64,000 nucleotides of DNA from an uncultured Clostridia bacterium (GTDB taxonomy: Bacteria > Bacillota > Clostridia > Oscillospirales > Acutalibacteraceae), in NCBI GenBank assembly GCA_946184295.1, contig CAMHEZ010000003.1:34038-98037 (forward strand). The letters run 5' to 3'. The translations under genes were made by a program, and so were the position numbers. Below, in pieces: positions 9,936 through 19,269 of this stretch (positions are counted from its first letter, which is position 1; each line of letters starts with the position of its first letter). The notes beneath the pieces were generated by a model, which saw only the letters and a list, made by a program, of their open reading frames with translations, made no database searches and was not told the DNA's origin.

Positions 9936-10443
9936 AAATGCTCCTTCCGTGCGCCGCGCCGATAATGGCGGGATAGCGGTCCACTTTCAAACGATAAAGC
10001 GCCTCCATGCCGAGTTCCGGGAAGGCGACCAGCTCCTGCTCGGAGGTTTTCGCGCCGAGCAGTGCCGTGACCGGGGGAATAATGGCATAAACCGCGTGGT
10101 ATTTGTCAAGTGCCTGCACTGTCTCGGGGTGAATCGCGCCTTTGCCGAGGTGCAGCTTCACGCCTGCCTCAGACAGCGGGGCAATGCTGGCCTCGATTTC
10201 CAGCTTGTTGCTGGACGTAGGGCCCACACCGGCGGGACTGACTGCCGTGTGGAAGATGACGCTGCCGGTCAGATTCGCGGCCAGCTCGTCCAGCCGACCT
10301 TCCTCATACATCTTGACGATTTTTGGCAGCACGCCGTCCCGCCCGCACAGAATATCGCCCGAAAGGTACACCATATCGCCGACCCGCAAACGATCAATGA
10401 CCTCGTCGGAAATCGGCGTGGTAATTTCCAGAATCTGTTCCAT
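9925..10443 (-). CDS. Class I fumarase/tartrate dehydratase-type hydratase, beta subunit
   Basis: ITTPISDEVIDRLRVGDMVYLSGDILCGRDGVLPKI...GPTSSNKLE; overlaps the alpha subunit by 11 nt. Confidence 0.85.
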   Translation of the reverse strand: MEQILEITTPISDEVIDRLRVGDMVYLSGDILCGRDGVLPKIVKMYEEGRLDELAANLTGSVIFHTAVSPAGVGPTSSNKLEIEASIAPLSEAGVKLHLGKGAIHPETVQALDKYHAVYAIIPPVTALLGAKTSEQELVAFPELGMEALYRLKVDRYPAIIGAAHGRSIYDE

Positions 10444-10445
10444 CG

Positions 10446-11582
10446 TTACACCTCAAACAAATCCGTGTACTTCGATTCGTCCGCAATCACGCCGTAGGCC
10501 TTGGCACGCATGAGGATTTTCTCCGCCCAGCAGCGATGGGGACCGATTTCGTTCATCTTGTTGCCGCTCGCGCTCTTGATAACGCCGCCGCTGGTGTTCA
10601 TAATCTGGCAGGCGTCGTTGTAAACCTCCTGCGTCACGGCCAGCATGCCGTTGACATAGGGAATATGGGTGGGGTGAATGATGGTCTTGCCGATGAAGCC
10701 GTTGGCGCGGTCAAGCAGCAGCTCGCGCAGCAGTCCGTCCACCGCGTCGTTAATGAGGATATCCCGCTTGAAGAGCGACTGATTGATGCTGTTGGGAATC
10801 TCGGTAAACTTCATGTTCTTGTTGGCGCGGAAGTACTCCCACACGGGACCTGACACGCTGTAATCGTTGTCACGGGCAAAGACGTTGAGCACGTCCTTGA
10901 GGCAGTCGGAGACCGTCATGATATCGTAGATCGTGTAATTGATGCCGCGCCGCACGCCAAAGACCGACGACCAGTCGGTACCGCCTACGCGGACATTCAG
11001 CACCAGCCGCTTGTGGCGGTCAAGAATTTCCTTCACGCCCATCAATTCGGGAATGCGGGTTTCGAGATAGGCCATTTCTCTGGCTTCGAGAATCGGCATA
11101 CCGTAGATGACCTCGCCGAATTTTTCGTTGAGTTCTTCCAGATGGGAGAAGTACTGCTCACCGTTGGCGCGGTTGAACTTGGGGAAATTGAAGGCAGTGA
11201 CGAAATGCACGCGTTCCTTGGTCAGCCGCGCGGAGAAGCGGTGAAACTGCTCCACATTTCTCACGCGGAAGATGATGAGCGGGATTTCCTCGTACTTGAT
11301 TTTGCCTGCCTTGACGGCCTCCCCCAGCGCGTCGAGCAGGCGAATGACATTGTCCTCCGCCTCGGGCACCAGTTCTTCCTTGCAGGCGTCCTCAAAGCAC
11401 ATGACCATCGAGGTCAGACCGGGATATTTTTTGTCGAGAATGGGCTGCAAGAAATCCTTCGTGCCGGGCATATACATGGTCGCGCCCAGACAGTAGCGGA
11501 GCAGTCCCTGCTCGGTGTATTTATCAAAATTGATCGGCTCTATCACAAATTTTTCGCTTGGCTGATACGCATGATGTCTCAT
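10446..11582 (-). CDS. HpcH/HpaI aldolase / CitE-like C-C bond lyase family protein
   Basis: LGATMYMPGTKDFLQPILDKKYPGLTSMVMCFEDAC..., VRVGGTDWSSVFGVRRGINYTIYDIMTVSDCLKDV; stop lies 3 nt from the next start. Confidence 0.75.
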   Translation of the reverse strand: MRHHAYQPSEKFVIEPINFDKYTEQGLLRYCLGATMYMPGTKDFLQPILDKKYPGLTSMVMCFEDACKEELVPEAEDNVIRLLDALGEAVKAGKIKYEEIPLIIFRVRNVEQFHRFSARLTKERVHFVTAFNFPKFNRANGEQYFSHLEELNEKFGEVIYGMPILEAREMAYLETRIPELMGVKEILDRHKRLVLNVRVGGTDWSSVFGVRRGINYTIYDIMTVSDCLKDVLNVFARDNDYSVSGPVWEYFRANKNMKFTEIPNSINQSLFKRDILINDAVDGLLRELLLDRANGFIGKTIIHPTHIPYVNGMLAVTQEVYNDACQIMNTSGGVIKSASGNKMNEIGPHRCWAEKILMRAKAYGVIADESKYTDLFEV

Positions 11583-11621
11583 TGGAACAAAATCTGCCTT
11601 TCTTAAATCATTGTAAAACCG

Positions 11622-12851
11622 TTAAAAATTCACTTCGCGGTTGAGCGCGTCGCTGCCGTCCGCAGCAATGACGCGAATGCGGCGGTAGGCTTCCTTTTCC
11701 TTTTCGCGCACGGCGGCCGGGCTGTCGGCCTCCACGATAAACGCGCCCACGCGGTTGCCGCTGCGCAGGTCGCTGTCAATCTCAGTGCCGGGCTTCTTCA
11801 TCTGGAAATACTCGTGAATCACACCTTCGGCTTTGAGTTCCTCCGCACCTTCCAGCCGGTCAAAAACGCCGGGCTTCATATACAGCAGGTTGGTGGAATA
11901 GTGGCGGTCAATGGCCTTGGCTTTCACGTCGCTCTCCACGCCGAGGAAGGAATTGATGGCGATTTCCACCGAATCCACCCCCGCGATATTCCGCAGCATA
12001 TAGTAGCTCAGACCGCCGCCGATACGCGGGGCAAATTCCAGCACGGAAATCCCGTTTGCCGTCTTGATGGCCTGATAGAAGAAGGGCGTATTTTTCAGCC
12101 CAAAGGCCTTGGCAATGCCTATGGCGATTTCCTTGGTCTGTGCAACCTCAGCCTCACTCAGCGCGGCGGGAACAATGGAACCGGTAGATTGCAGCACCAT
12201 GCCGTTACTGCCGTGAATCTTCTTTTTCTGGCGCGTCATGAGGACCTGCGCGCCGTCCTGACCGGCGAAGCAGTCCACCTGAATTTCGTCGCCCTCGTTG
12301 AAGCCCTCGATGATGGCGTGCCCGGTGCGGCTGAGCGACAGCGCCTCCTCCACGAACTGCACGACCTCTTCACGGCTGTCGGCGCGGTGAACGCCCTTGG
12401 AACTGTTGCAGTCCACGGGCTTGACCACGGCAGGGAACGTCACCTTATTCCAGTCGATGCCCTCCACCGATGTGGTGAGCGTATAGGGCGAAGTGGGAAT
12501 GCCGTGTTCGGTCATAATGCGCTTCATCAGACCCTTGTCGGTCACATCGAGCGAAGTCTGATAGCTGTAGGGGTGGGGCAGGCCGAGCTGCTCGGCGACA
12601 TAGCAGCAGACGCTGTTGGCCTGGTCAATGCAGGTGCTGATGACCAGCGACGCGCCGGTCTCTTTGGCAATTTCCAGCACCTTTTCCTTGTCGAGTGTAC
12701 TCTCCTTGATATGCTGATCGGCGGCGGCAATGCCGGGAGAATTGTCGAGATAATCCACCAGAATCACACGGTAGCCGCGCCGTTTTAATTTGTTGATTAA
12801 TTCCACATGGGGACTGGTACCGCCCAGCACCAGCGCGATTTTGTCGGTCAT
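11622..12851 (-). CDS. ATP-grasp domain protein (carboxylate-amine ligase-like)
   Basis: ALVLGGTSPHVELINKLKRRGYRVILVDY...FPAVVKPVDCNSSKGVHRADS...ISVLEFAPRIGGGLSYYML. Confidence 0.85.
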   Translation of the reverse strand: MTDKIALVLGGTSPHVELINKLKRRGYRVILVDYLDNSPGIAAADQHIKESTLDKEKVLEIAKETGASLVISTCIDQANSVCCYVAEQLGLPHPYSYQTSLDVTDKGLMKRIMTEHGIPTSPYTLTTSVEGIDWNKVTFPAVVKPVDCNSSKGVHRADSREEVVQFVEEALSLSRTGHAIIEGFNEGDEIQVDCFAGQDGAQVLMTRQKKKIHGSNGMVLQSTGSIVPAALSEAEVAQTKEIAIGIAKAFGLKNTPFFYQAIKTANGISVLEFAPRIGGGLSYYMLRNIAGVDSVEIAINSFLGVESDVKAKAIDRHYSTNLLYMKPGVFDRLEGAEELKAEGVIHEYFQMKKPGTEIDSDLRSGNRVGAFIVEADSPAAVREKEKEAYRRIRVIAADGSDALNREVNF

Positions 12852-12917
12852 ACGAAATGCCTCCTATGGATAGTTCCTTGTCAGACGCAACCAGCCGCAG
12901 ATAAAGGGACGTTTTTT

Positions 12918-13082
12918 GGTATTCGCCCACCTTGTTTTGCCTGTCTTGTCGCGTTTTGCTCGGTCGGCCGTCGGCCTTCCTCGTGGGGCTTTGCCCCACC
13001 CCCTACGAGGGCGCTGCCCTCGACCTGGCAGGGAGCTTGCCCCCTGCACCCCACGCTTCGCTAATTGGCGCTTCGCGCTTTT
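12918..13082 (+). repeat. Composite multi-hairpin intergenic element, copy A
   Basis: Begins GGTATTCGCCC. Palindromes GGCCGtCGGCC (12966-12976), GTGGGGCtttGCCCCAC (12983-12999), CGAGGGCgctGCCCTCG (13006-13022), CAGGGaGcttGccCCCTG (13029-13046). Confidence 0.8.
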
Positions 13083-13997
13083 TTACTGATTGCTTATGAA
13101 ACCCTTGGGCGACTGCACCGCCTCGGGATAGTACGCGTCAATCACGCGCTTGACCAGCGACACCTGCTTGGCGCGCTTCTTGGCGTCGCTCTCGGTGCTG
13201 TCCCAGCTGTGAGTCTGCGCGACGGAACCGCCGGTCTTGAGATAGATGGGAGCCGCGACGCGAATCATCTCCGGCACCTCATAATGGCGGATAAAGCCGC
13301 CGGTGGACTTGGGATTCTCGGTGTGAATGTCAATCGGAATGTCGATGGCCTGACGCATGGCGGCCAGCATTTGGAGCTGGATATCGCGGACGGGGTTGAG
13401 CGAATCCGCGCCGATGTCCTGCAACAGCTTGGCGGCGCAGGGATTGCCGTGACCGGCGTGTGCCGACAGCTTGAAGTGGCAGTCGGCGGGAATCTCGCCC
13501 GCCTGACGGAACTGATTGAGCACCCACAGGCAGCCCTCATCATACACGAGGAAGCCGCGGCAGCCGAATGAAGCGGCGCGTTTCACGTCTTCCACGGCGC
13601 GGACGATCTGCTCCTGACCGCGCAGACGGTAGCCCATGCGCACGCCCTCCGGGGTATTGACCGAGGCACTGGTGTCAGTGGTAGCGCGGGGGCCAATGGC
13701 GAGAATGAGGTCGGTCTGCGCCTGCTTGGCCAGCTTGACCATGTCCATGATATCGTTGTCGGAAAGGGACATAATGCCCTTGGTCTGGGTCACGCGGTGC
13801 AGCCAGATGCCGTATTTGTCCATTTCTTCCAACAGTGCCTCCATAACCTTGGGTCCCTGAATGCCAGGCACCTCAAAGCGGTACTGTCCGCCGTCCTCAA
13901 ACCGTTTGTCCGAAGTGGGAAGGTCATACGCGTCCCCGCCGGGGAGACCGATGGATTGCAAAAATGCTCTCGTCTGTTCCATGCTGTTCATATTCAT
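13083..13997 (-). CDS. TIM-barrel protein, possibly U32-peptidase-like; function unknown
   Basis: ORF with RBS AAAGGAG before ATG (CAT at 13995-13997). Track N-terminus MGEYQ is encoded by repeat copy B. Segments VKLAKQAQTDLILAIGPRATTDTSAS, GCRGFLVYDEGCLWVLNQF. Confidence 0.65.
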   Translation of the reverse strand: MNMNSMEQTRAFLQSIGLPGGDAYDLPTSDKRFEDGGQYRFEVPGIQGPKVMEALLEEMDKYGIWLHRVTQTKGIMSLSDNDIMDMVKLAKQAQTDLILAIGPRATTDTSASVNTPEGVRMGYRLRGQEQIVRAVEDVKRAASFGCRGFLVYDEGCLWVLNQFRQAGEIPADCHFKLSAHAGHGNPCAAKLLQDIGADSLNPVRDIQLQMLAAMRQAIDIPIDIHTENPKSTGGFIRHYEVPEMIRVAAPIYLKTGGSVAQTHSWDSTESDAKKRAKQVSLVKRVIDAYYPEAVQSPKGFISNQ

Positions 13998-14008
13998 GTC
14001 GCTCCTTT

Positions 14009-14190
14009 GGTATTCGCCCAAATATATTTTTTATCGCAGTGCGTCTCGCTCGCTCAGCCTACGGCTTCGCTCGTGGGGCGCTGCCCCACTCCCTGCTGGT
14101 GGCGTTGCCTCCAGGCCCCTACCAGGGAGCTTGCCCCCTGGACCCCGCGCTCCGCATTCGCTCCGCTAATTGGCGCTTCACGCTTTATTC
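14009..14190 (+). repeat. Composite multi-hairpin intergenic element, copy B
   Basis: Begins GGTATTCGCCC. Palindromes AGCCtacGGCT (14056-14066), GTGGGGCgctGCCCCAC (14073-14089), CCAGGGAGCTTGCCCCCTGG (14122-14141). Confidence 0.8.
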
Positions 14191-14196
14191 ATTATT

Positions 14197-15489
14197 CTAT
14201 AATTCCGCTTCTCTGTAGGCCCGCAGCGCCAGCGCGTAGGCCACGCCGCGCCCCAGCAATTCTTCGGCCTTCCGGCGGATATCCGCGCGGCTCATGGGAT
14301 TTTCGGGTTCTCCCTTGGCATAATCCACACGCTGCTCGCAAAAGGAACCGTCCTTCTTGAAAATGATGACGTTTGCAATGCGCTTTTGGGAACTCTGCGC
14401 CGAAAATTCGGCATTTTCCTCTACTCTGACCTTGCGCGTCAGCGCGAGAATCCGCTCGTCCGTGATGGTGTTGGGGTCAAATGCGGCCACGTCGGCGCGT
14501 CCCAGCACCAAGGCCGCCGCCACGCTGTAGGGCATACTCAGCTTGGCCGAGGATACGCCCGCGATATCGGTATGATCGTGTCCCTTCACTGCCAAACGGT
14601 AAGTCTCGATGACCACCCGCTCGATCTCGTCAGGGTCGCACTGCTCCCGCAGCGTCAGCGCCGCTTCAATCGCGGAATGACAGTGGCGGCAGGCGGCATA
14701 GGGCTTGACATAGATACGCTCGATTTCAAAATAATCGGTGACTTCGGTTGCCTTAGCGGGGTTGCCGCCGTCGGCAAAGAGCGCGAGGAATCCCCGCTCG
14801 CCGCCCAGCATATCATCGGGGCCTTTCCAGCCGGAATAACCCATATAGGCGGCGTTCACGCCGTCCAGCGCGGCGCGGCCGAGATTGTAGGGCTTAAGTT
14901 CGGAACGCTGCTCCTGCATTTCCAGCATACCCGCCGCGCTTCCGACAGCGCAGTCCAGCACTGTCCGAAGCTGTTCGTCGTCCATGCCCAGCGCGTAGCC
15001 CGCGCCGATGGCCGCGCCGATCGTGCCGCAGGTACCCGCCGTGTGGAAGCCCTTTTTCTTGTGGGCAGGCTGCACTGCCAGCGCCACGCGGCAGGCGGCC
15101 TCATAGCCCATCACAATCCCTCTCAGCACGTCTTCATATTCGAGACTGTTTTCTGCCCGCACCGCTTCGACCGCCGTGACAATCGCCGCGCCGAGATGAA
15201 TCATGGCAAACCGCTGCCCGTCGTCCAGTTCCAGCGCGTGCGCGTTGAATCCGTTGACAAGACAGGCGGTACTGCGGTCGGTCAGGAGCGCAAGGCCTTC
15301 GATCAGACAGTTGCCCTTGGGCATATGGGCAAAATATTCGCTCCACCGATCGCGGTTGGCGCGTGCCCCCGCTTCGGTGACCGCCAGATAATCATACAAA
15401 CAGTCCTTTGCCCTTTCTAAAACAGCGTCGTTGATTTGCGCGGATTTGTCTCTGAGATACGCCAGAAAATCCGTGGAAAGATTTGCCAT
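14197..15489 (-). CDS. MmgE/PrpD family protein (2-methylcitrate dehydratase/aconitate decarboxylase family)
   Basis: ALELDDGQRFAMIHLGAAIVTAVEAV, VLRGIVMGYEAACRVALA, KKGFHTAGTCGTIGAAIGAG, KPYAACRHCHSAIEAAL. Confidence 0.88.
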   Translation of the reverse strand: MANLSTDFLAYLRDKSAQINDAVLERAKDCLYDYLAVTEAGARANRDRWSEYFAHMPKGNCLIEGLALLTDRSTACLVNGFNAHALELDDGQRFAMIHLGAAIVTAVEAVRAENSLEYEDVLRGIVMGYEAACRVALAVQPAHKKKGFHTAGTCGTIGAAIGAGYALGMDDEQLRTVLDCAVGSAAGMLEMQEQRSELKPYNLGRAALDGVNAAYMGYSGWKGPDDMLGGERGFLALFADGGNPAKATEVTDYFEIERIYVKPYAACRHCHSAIEAALTLREQCDPDEIERVVIETYRLAVKGHDHTDIAGVSSAKLSMPYSVAAALVLGRADVAAFDPNTITDERILALTRKVRVEENAEFSAQSSQKRIANVIIFKKDGSFCEQRVDYAKGEPENPMSRADIRRKAEELLGRGVAYALALRAYREAEL

Positions 15490-15513
15490 TCCGTCTCCCC
15501 CTTTTGAATGGAT

Positions 15514-16485
15514 TTATTGTTTGAGATACGGCGCGATTTCGTCGAGCCGTCCTTCATCATACAAAGCAATATTTCGCATCGCGTCGTGCATCATGGCGCG
15601 GAAGGAATCGTAGGTCACGCCGCCGATGTGCGGGGTGAGAATCGCGTTGTCAAGCTTCAGCACCGGATTGTCGGCGGCAATCGGCTCCTGCTCATGGACG
15701 TCCAGCCCCGCAAACGACAGTTTGCTGCCGTTCAGGGCATTGGCAAGCGCCGCCGTATCCACCAGACCGCCGCGCGCGGTGTTGACCAGTATCGCGCCGT
15801 CCTTCATCTTGGCCAGGCTGTCGGCGTTGATGAGGCGCCGTGTGTCGTCGGTCAGGGGACAGTGTAGCGACACGATATCGGATTCCCGCAGCAGCGTGTC
15901 TATATCTGTATAGGTCACGCCCAACTCGCGTTCCCGTTCTTCACTCAATCGGAAAGGGTCGTAATACAGAACCGTCACGCCAAAGCCGCCCAGCAGCCGC
16001 ACCAGCGTGCGGGCAATGCTGCCCATGCCGATCAGTCCGACGGTGCGCCCCGCCAGCTCGCGGGTCTTTACACCCTGCGCCTGTTTTTTCCAGATACCGG
16101 CGGCCGTATTGCGGTGGACCTCCGGCAGTCGTCGCAGGCACCCCAGTATCAGCAATAACGTATGCTCCGCCACACTTTCGGCATTCACGCCGGCATTGAC
16201 ATACAGCGGAATGTTTCGGGCTTTGAGTTCGGCCAAATCCAGTGAATCCAGCCCCACGCCGGTGCGCTGCACCATTTTGAGATTGACCGCCCTGTCGAGA
16301 ACGGCCTTGTTGATTTTCACGCGCCCGCTGGCAAGCAGATAATCCGCCTGCGGCGCGGCTTCTTCCAGACACGCCTGTGAATTTTCGTCCAGCATCAGCA
16401 GCCGGAAGCCGTCGGGCAGTTCCGCCTTAACGATGTCATAAGGCCCTTGCGGATAGTGATTGGTAAGCAGAATGGTTTTCATCAC
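15514..16485 (-). CDS. D-isomer-specific 2-hydroxyacid dehydrogenase
   Basis: LAGRTVGLIGMGSIARTLVRLLGGFGVTVLYYDPF...LLRESDIVSLHCPLTDDTRRLINADSLAKMKDGAILVNTARGGLVDTAAL. Confidence 0.93.
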   Translation of the reverse strand: MMKTILLTNHYPQGPYDIVKAELPDGFRLLMLDENSQACLEEAAPQADYLLASGRVKINKAVLDRAVNLKMVQRTGVGLDSLDLAELKARNIPLYVNAGVNAESVAEHTLLLILGCLRRLPEVHRNTAAGIWKKQAQGVKTRELAGRTVGLIGMGSIARTLVRLLGGFGVTVLYYDPFRLSEERERELGVTYTDIDTLLRESDIVSLHCPLTDDTRRLINADSLAKMKDGAILVNTARGGLVDTAALANALNGSKLSFAGLDVHEQEPIAADNPVLKLDNAILTPHIGGVTYDSFRAMMHDAMRNIALYDEGRLDEIAPYLKQ

Positions 16486-16508
16486 AGTTTTTCTCGCCCC
16501 CTCCGCCG

Positions 16509-17954
16509 TCAGGCCTTCTTGAATTTGGCAAGCATCGGTTTGACCATGCCCAGAATATAGTCAAAGGATTCCAGCTTGCAAACCTTGGAGCCGGCAACAT
16601 AGATTACCGCGCCGAGAACAAACTGCATCAGCAGAATGACCGCGTTGTGTATCGGCAGATATTGCAGCGGGAAAATGCACACGCCCATGAAGACCGCCAG
16701 CAAAATGCTGGGCAGCATGTCCTTAATCTGCGCCATATAGCCGTATTTCAGCAGCTTCTTGTTGGGCGCGGCGTTGATGAGCTGACTGCAAATGCTGCTG
16801 ACAAACATGCTGTAGGCCATCGCCATGACGCCGAACCACATCGTAGAAAGCAGCAGAATCATACCCACGATTTTTTTCTCGATTTCCAGCTTGAGGAAAA
16901 GGTCACTGCGCCCCATCGCCTTAATAGCGTTGAGGTTGGCGGTGTGCAGCGGACGGAACATATACGTGATGCAGAAAATCCGCAGGAACGGCACACAGGG
17001 CAGCCACTTGTCGGTGAGAATCAGGGACACCAGCGGCTCCGCCACGAAGGCAATGCCCATCATCATGGGGGCCATCGTGTAAATGCTGATGGTAATCGAG
17101 CGACGGGTCATACTCTTGATGTGCTCCTTGTCGTCCTGCACATTGGACATTGACGGCAGCAGCACGCTGTCAATCGACGTGTTGATGTTGTTGACCACCA
17201 GGTTAGGAAACTGCTTGCCCTTGTTGTAGAAAGCGAGGTCATCAGGAGAATACATCTTGCCGATAATGAGCTGCCGCAGGTCGTTGTAGACCGTATCCAG
17301 CAGGCTCGACACCAGCAGCTTCCAGCCGTAGGAGAACAGCCCCTTGAGACGCTCAAACGAAAATACCTTTTTGGGGCGCCACTTCACGGTAATCCACAGG
17401 ATGCAGGTGTCGATAAAAAGATTGATGACCTGCTGCGCCACCAGCGCCCACACCCCGAAGCCGTTCATCGCCATGACAATGCCCGCGACGGCCGACACAA
17501 TGGTGCCGCCGAGCGTAGAGAAGAAAAACCGCTTGAAGAGCATGTTGCGCGACACATAGGCCTGCTGCACGTTCTTCACGCCGGAAATCAGCACGGTCAG
17601 ACTCAGCACTCTCACCAGCCACACCATCGACATATCGTTGTAAAATCGCGCGATCAGCGGAGCGCAGAGAAAAATCAGCAGATACAACGCCGAACAAAAG
17701 ACGATATTGGTGTAAAACACCGTGGAAAAATCCACATCGTCCGCGTCCTTTTTCTGAATCAGGGCATTGCCCAGACCGCTGTCCACAAACACCTGCAAGA
17801 TCGTGGTAAACACCGTAATCAGCGCGATGGTGCCGTAGGCCGCCGGGTCAAGGATACGCGCCAGCACCACCGATACCACAAAGGCCACCAGCTGTGCGCC
17901 GCTTCTCTCGGCCAGACGCCATACGAAATTGGAAACAAAGCCCCTGTTGCTCAT
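16509..17954 (-). CDS. Polysaccharide flippase (Wzx/PST family)
   Basis: Multi-TM protein: WRLAERSGAQLVAFVVSVVLARILDPAAYGTIALITVFTTILQVFVDSGLGNALIQ. Confidence 0.9.
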   Translation of the reverse strand: MSNRGFVSNFVWRLAERSGAQLVAFVVSVVLARILDPAAYGTIALITVFTTILQVFVDSGLGNALIQKKDADDVDFSTVFYTNIVFCSALYLLIFLCAPLIARFYNDMSMVWLVRVLSLTVLISGVKNVQQAYVSRNMLFKRFFFSTLGGTIVSAVAGIVMAMNGFGVWALVAQQVINLFIDTCILWITVKWRPKKVFSFERLKGLFSYGWKLLVSSLLDTVYNDLRQLIIGKMYSPDDLAFYNKGKQFPNLVVNNINTSIDSVLLPSMSNVQDDKEHIKSMTRRSITISIYTMAPMMMGIAFVAEPLVSLILTDKWLPCVPFLRIFCITYMFRPLHTANLNAIKAMGRSDLFLKLEIEKKIVGMILLLSTMWFGVMAMAYSMFVSSICSQLINAAPNKKLLKYGYMAQIKDMLPSILLAVFMGVCIFPLQYLPIHNAVILLMQFVLGAVIYVAGSKVCKLESFDYILGMVKPMLAKFKKA

Positions 17955-17987
17955 AGATACGCCTCCGCAAAATGATAAAAATCAAAC

Positions 17988-19247
17988 TCACGCGTGCAGC
18001 TTGATATGTACGCGTCTTTTCTTGGTGTACGCGTTGCCAAGCTCCACCTGCTTTGCCATCTCAGGCAGATAATAGGTTGTGAAGAGAATCAGATAAAAAC
18101 CGAAGTTCCACAGCTCGCCCACCAATCCCGCGATCAGAAAGGCGCCCAGCGTCATACCCAGAATCGCGCCCAGCGCGCTGTTTTTCATCTTGAACTGCTG
18201 TCTCATGCAGAGCGCCACAATCACCGCCAGCAGCACCGCGCCGACAAGACCGCATTTAAGCGTGATATCGAGCAGCGCGTTGTGGGCGTGGCTGGCCTGA
18301 AATCCACCGATCACCAGCTTGCTGTCCTGGAGTTCTCTCAGACCGTCGCCGAAAACCGGCGTGCTGCGAATCACCTGCATGGCTCTGTCCCAGATCAGCG
18401 TGCGGTTAGTCAGCGTCACGTCGCGGTTGAGCACGCCTTCGATAAAGCCGGAGAAAATATCAATCCGCCGCATAAAGACCAGGATAACCTCCAGCACCGC
18501 GTAAATCACCGCGAACGCCTTGAGGCTCAGCAGCTCGAAATCCGAGATGTTCAGATAGAGCAGCAGCGCCGAATACAGCGCGATGATTGCCACCGACGCG
18601 CCGCTGTCCACCATAATCAGCACCAGCACACCGGTGAGCATCAGGAACACCGTTCGCAGGGAATACTTTTTCTTTTTGATGCGGTCGAGAATGGCCGAGA
18701 AGGTGATGGACGGCACCACGATGTTGCGCATGGCGTTCTTCTGGCCAAACAGCCAGTAATCGCCCTGCTCGCGGAAGCCCATGCGGTTGTAAAACAGAAT
18801 CACCACGGCCAGATTGATGACCGCGGCCGCCGTAAAGGCATAGGTCAGCGCCTCCAGTGACATCTTGGCGTCCATAATGATAAATATCTCCGTAATCATA
18901 TAGGCGCACATCATCACGTAAATGCGCTGGAACGCCGTTTCATAATCGCCGCCGTTGATTCTGGTGCAGAATAATTGCAGCAGCGACATCAGTGCCACCA
19001 GTCCGAACATCGTGATCCGCTTGAGATACTGCTTCTGCCGGAAGCTCGGAATATGTTTGACATAATAATACAGCTCATAGAGCAGCAGCGCGACAAAGGT
19101 AAGCCCTTGCAGCCGCTTGAACCATCCCAGAATCATGCTTAATCCGGTAAAGCCCAAGCCCTCGGGAGAAAAAAACGGCAGACAGCACAGCAGCATCAGC
19201 AGAACGCGCCTGTGCCAATGGGTGCCCAGTTTGATAACAATCTTCAT
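17988..19247 (-). CDS. O-antigen ligase/polymerase-like multi-TM protein (Wzy candidate)
   Basis: Polytopic membrane protein with a GDGLRELQDSKLVIGGFQASHAHNALLDITLKCGLVGAVLL Wzy/WaaL-like segment, next to wzx. Confidence 0.8.
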   Translation of the reverse strand: MKIVIKLGTHWHRRVLLMLLCCLPFFSPEGLGFTGLSMILGWFKRLQGLTFVALLLYELYYYVKHIPSFRQKQYLKRITMFGLVALMSLLQLFCTRINGGDYETAFQRIYVMMCAYMITEIFIIMDAKMSLEALTYAFTAAAVINLAVVILFYNRMGFREQGDYWLFGQKNAMRNIVVPSITFSAILDRIKKKKYSLRTVFLMLTGVLVLIMVDSGASVAIIALYSALLLYLNISDFELLSLKAFAVIYAVLEVILVFMRRIDIFSGFIEGVLNRDVTLTNRTLIWDRAMQVIRSTPVFGDGLRELQDSKLVIGGFQASHAHNALLDITLKCGLVGAVLLAVIVALCMRQQFKMKNSALGAILGMTLGAFLIAGLVGELWNFGFYLILFTTYYLPEMAKQVELGNAYTKKRRVHIKLHA

Positions 19248-19269
19248 TTGCTCCGTTTAACCTGCTTCC

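Noticed and set aside
12807-13064. Short ORFs over the hairpin elements (12807..13064, 13797..14360, 27460..27789, 36427..36642, 44503..44784)
   Set aside because: Similar translations (GAAPxPARALPLTxQ) arise from the shared palindromic DNA repeat, not from a protein family.
13997-14021. Upstream start giving N-terminus MGEYQRSD for the TIM-barrel gene
   Set aside because: Those codons belong to the repeat end (GGGCGAATACC); AAAGGAG sits before the ATG at 13997.
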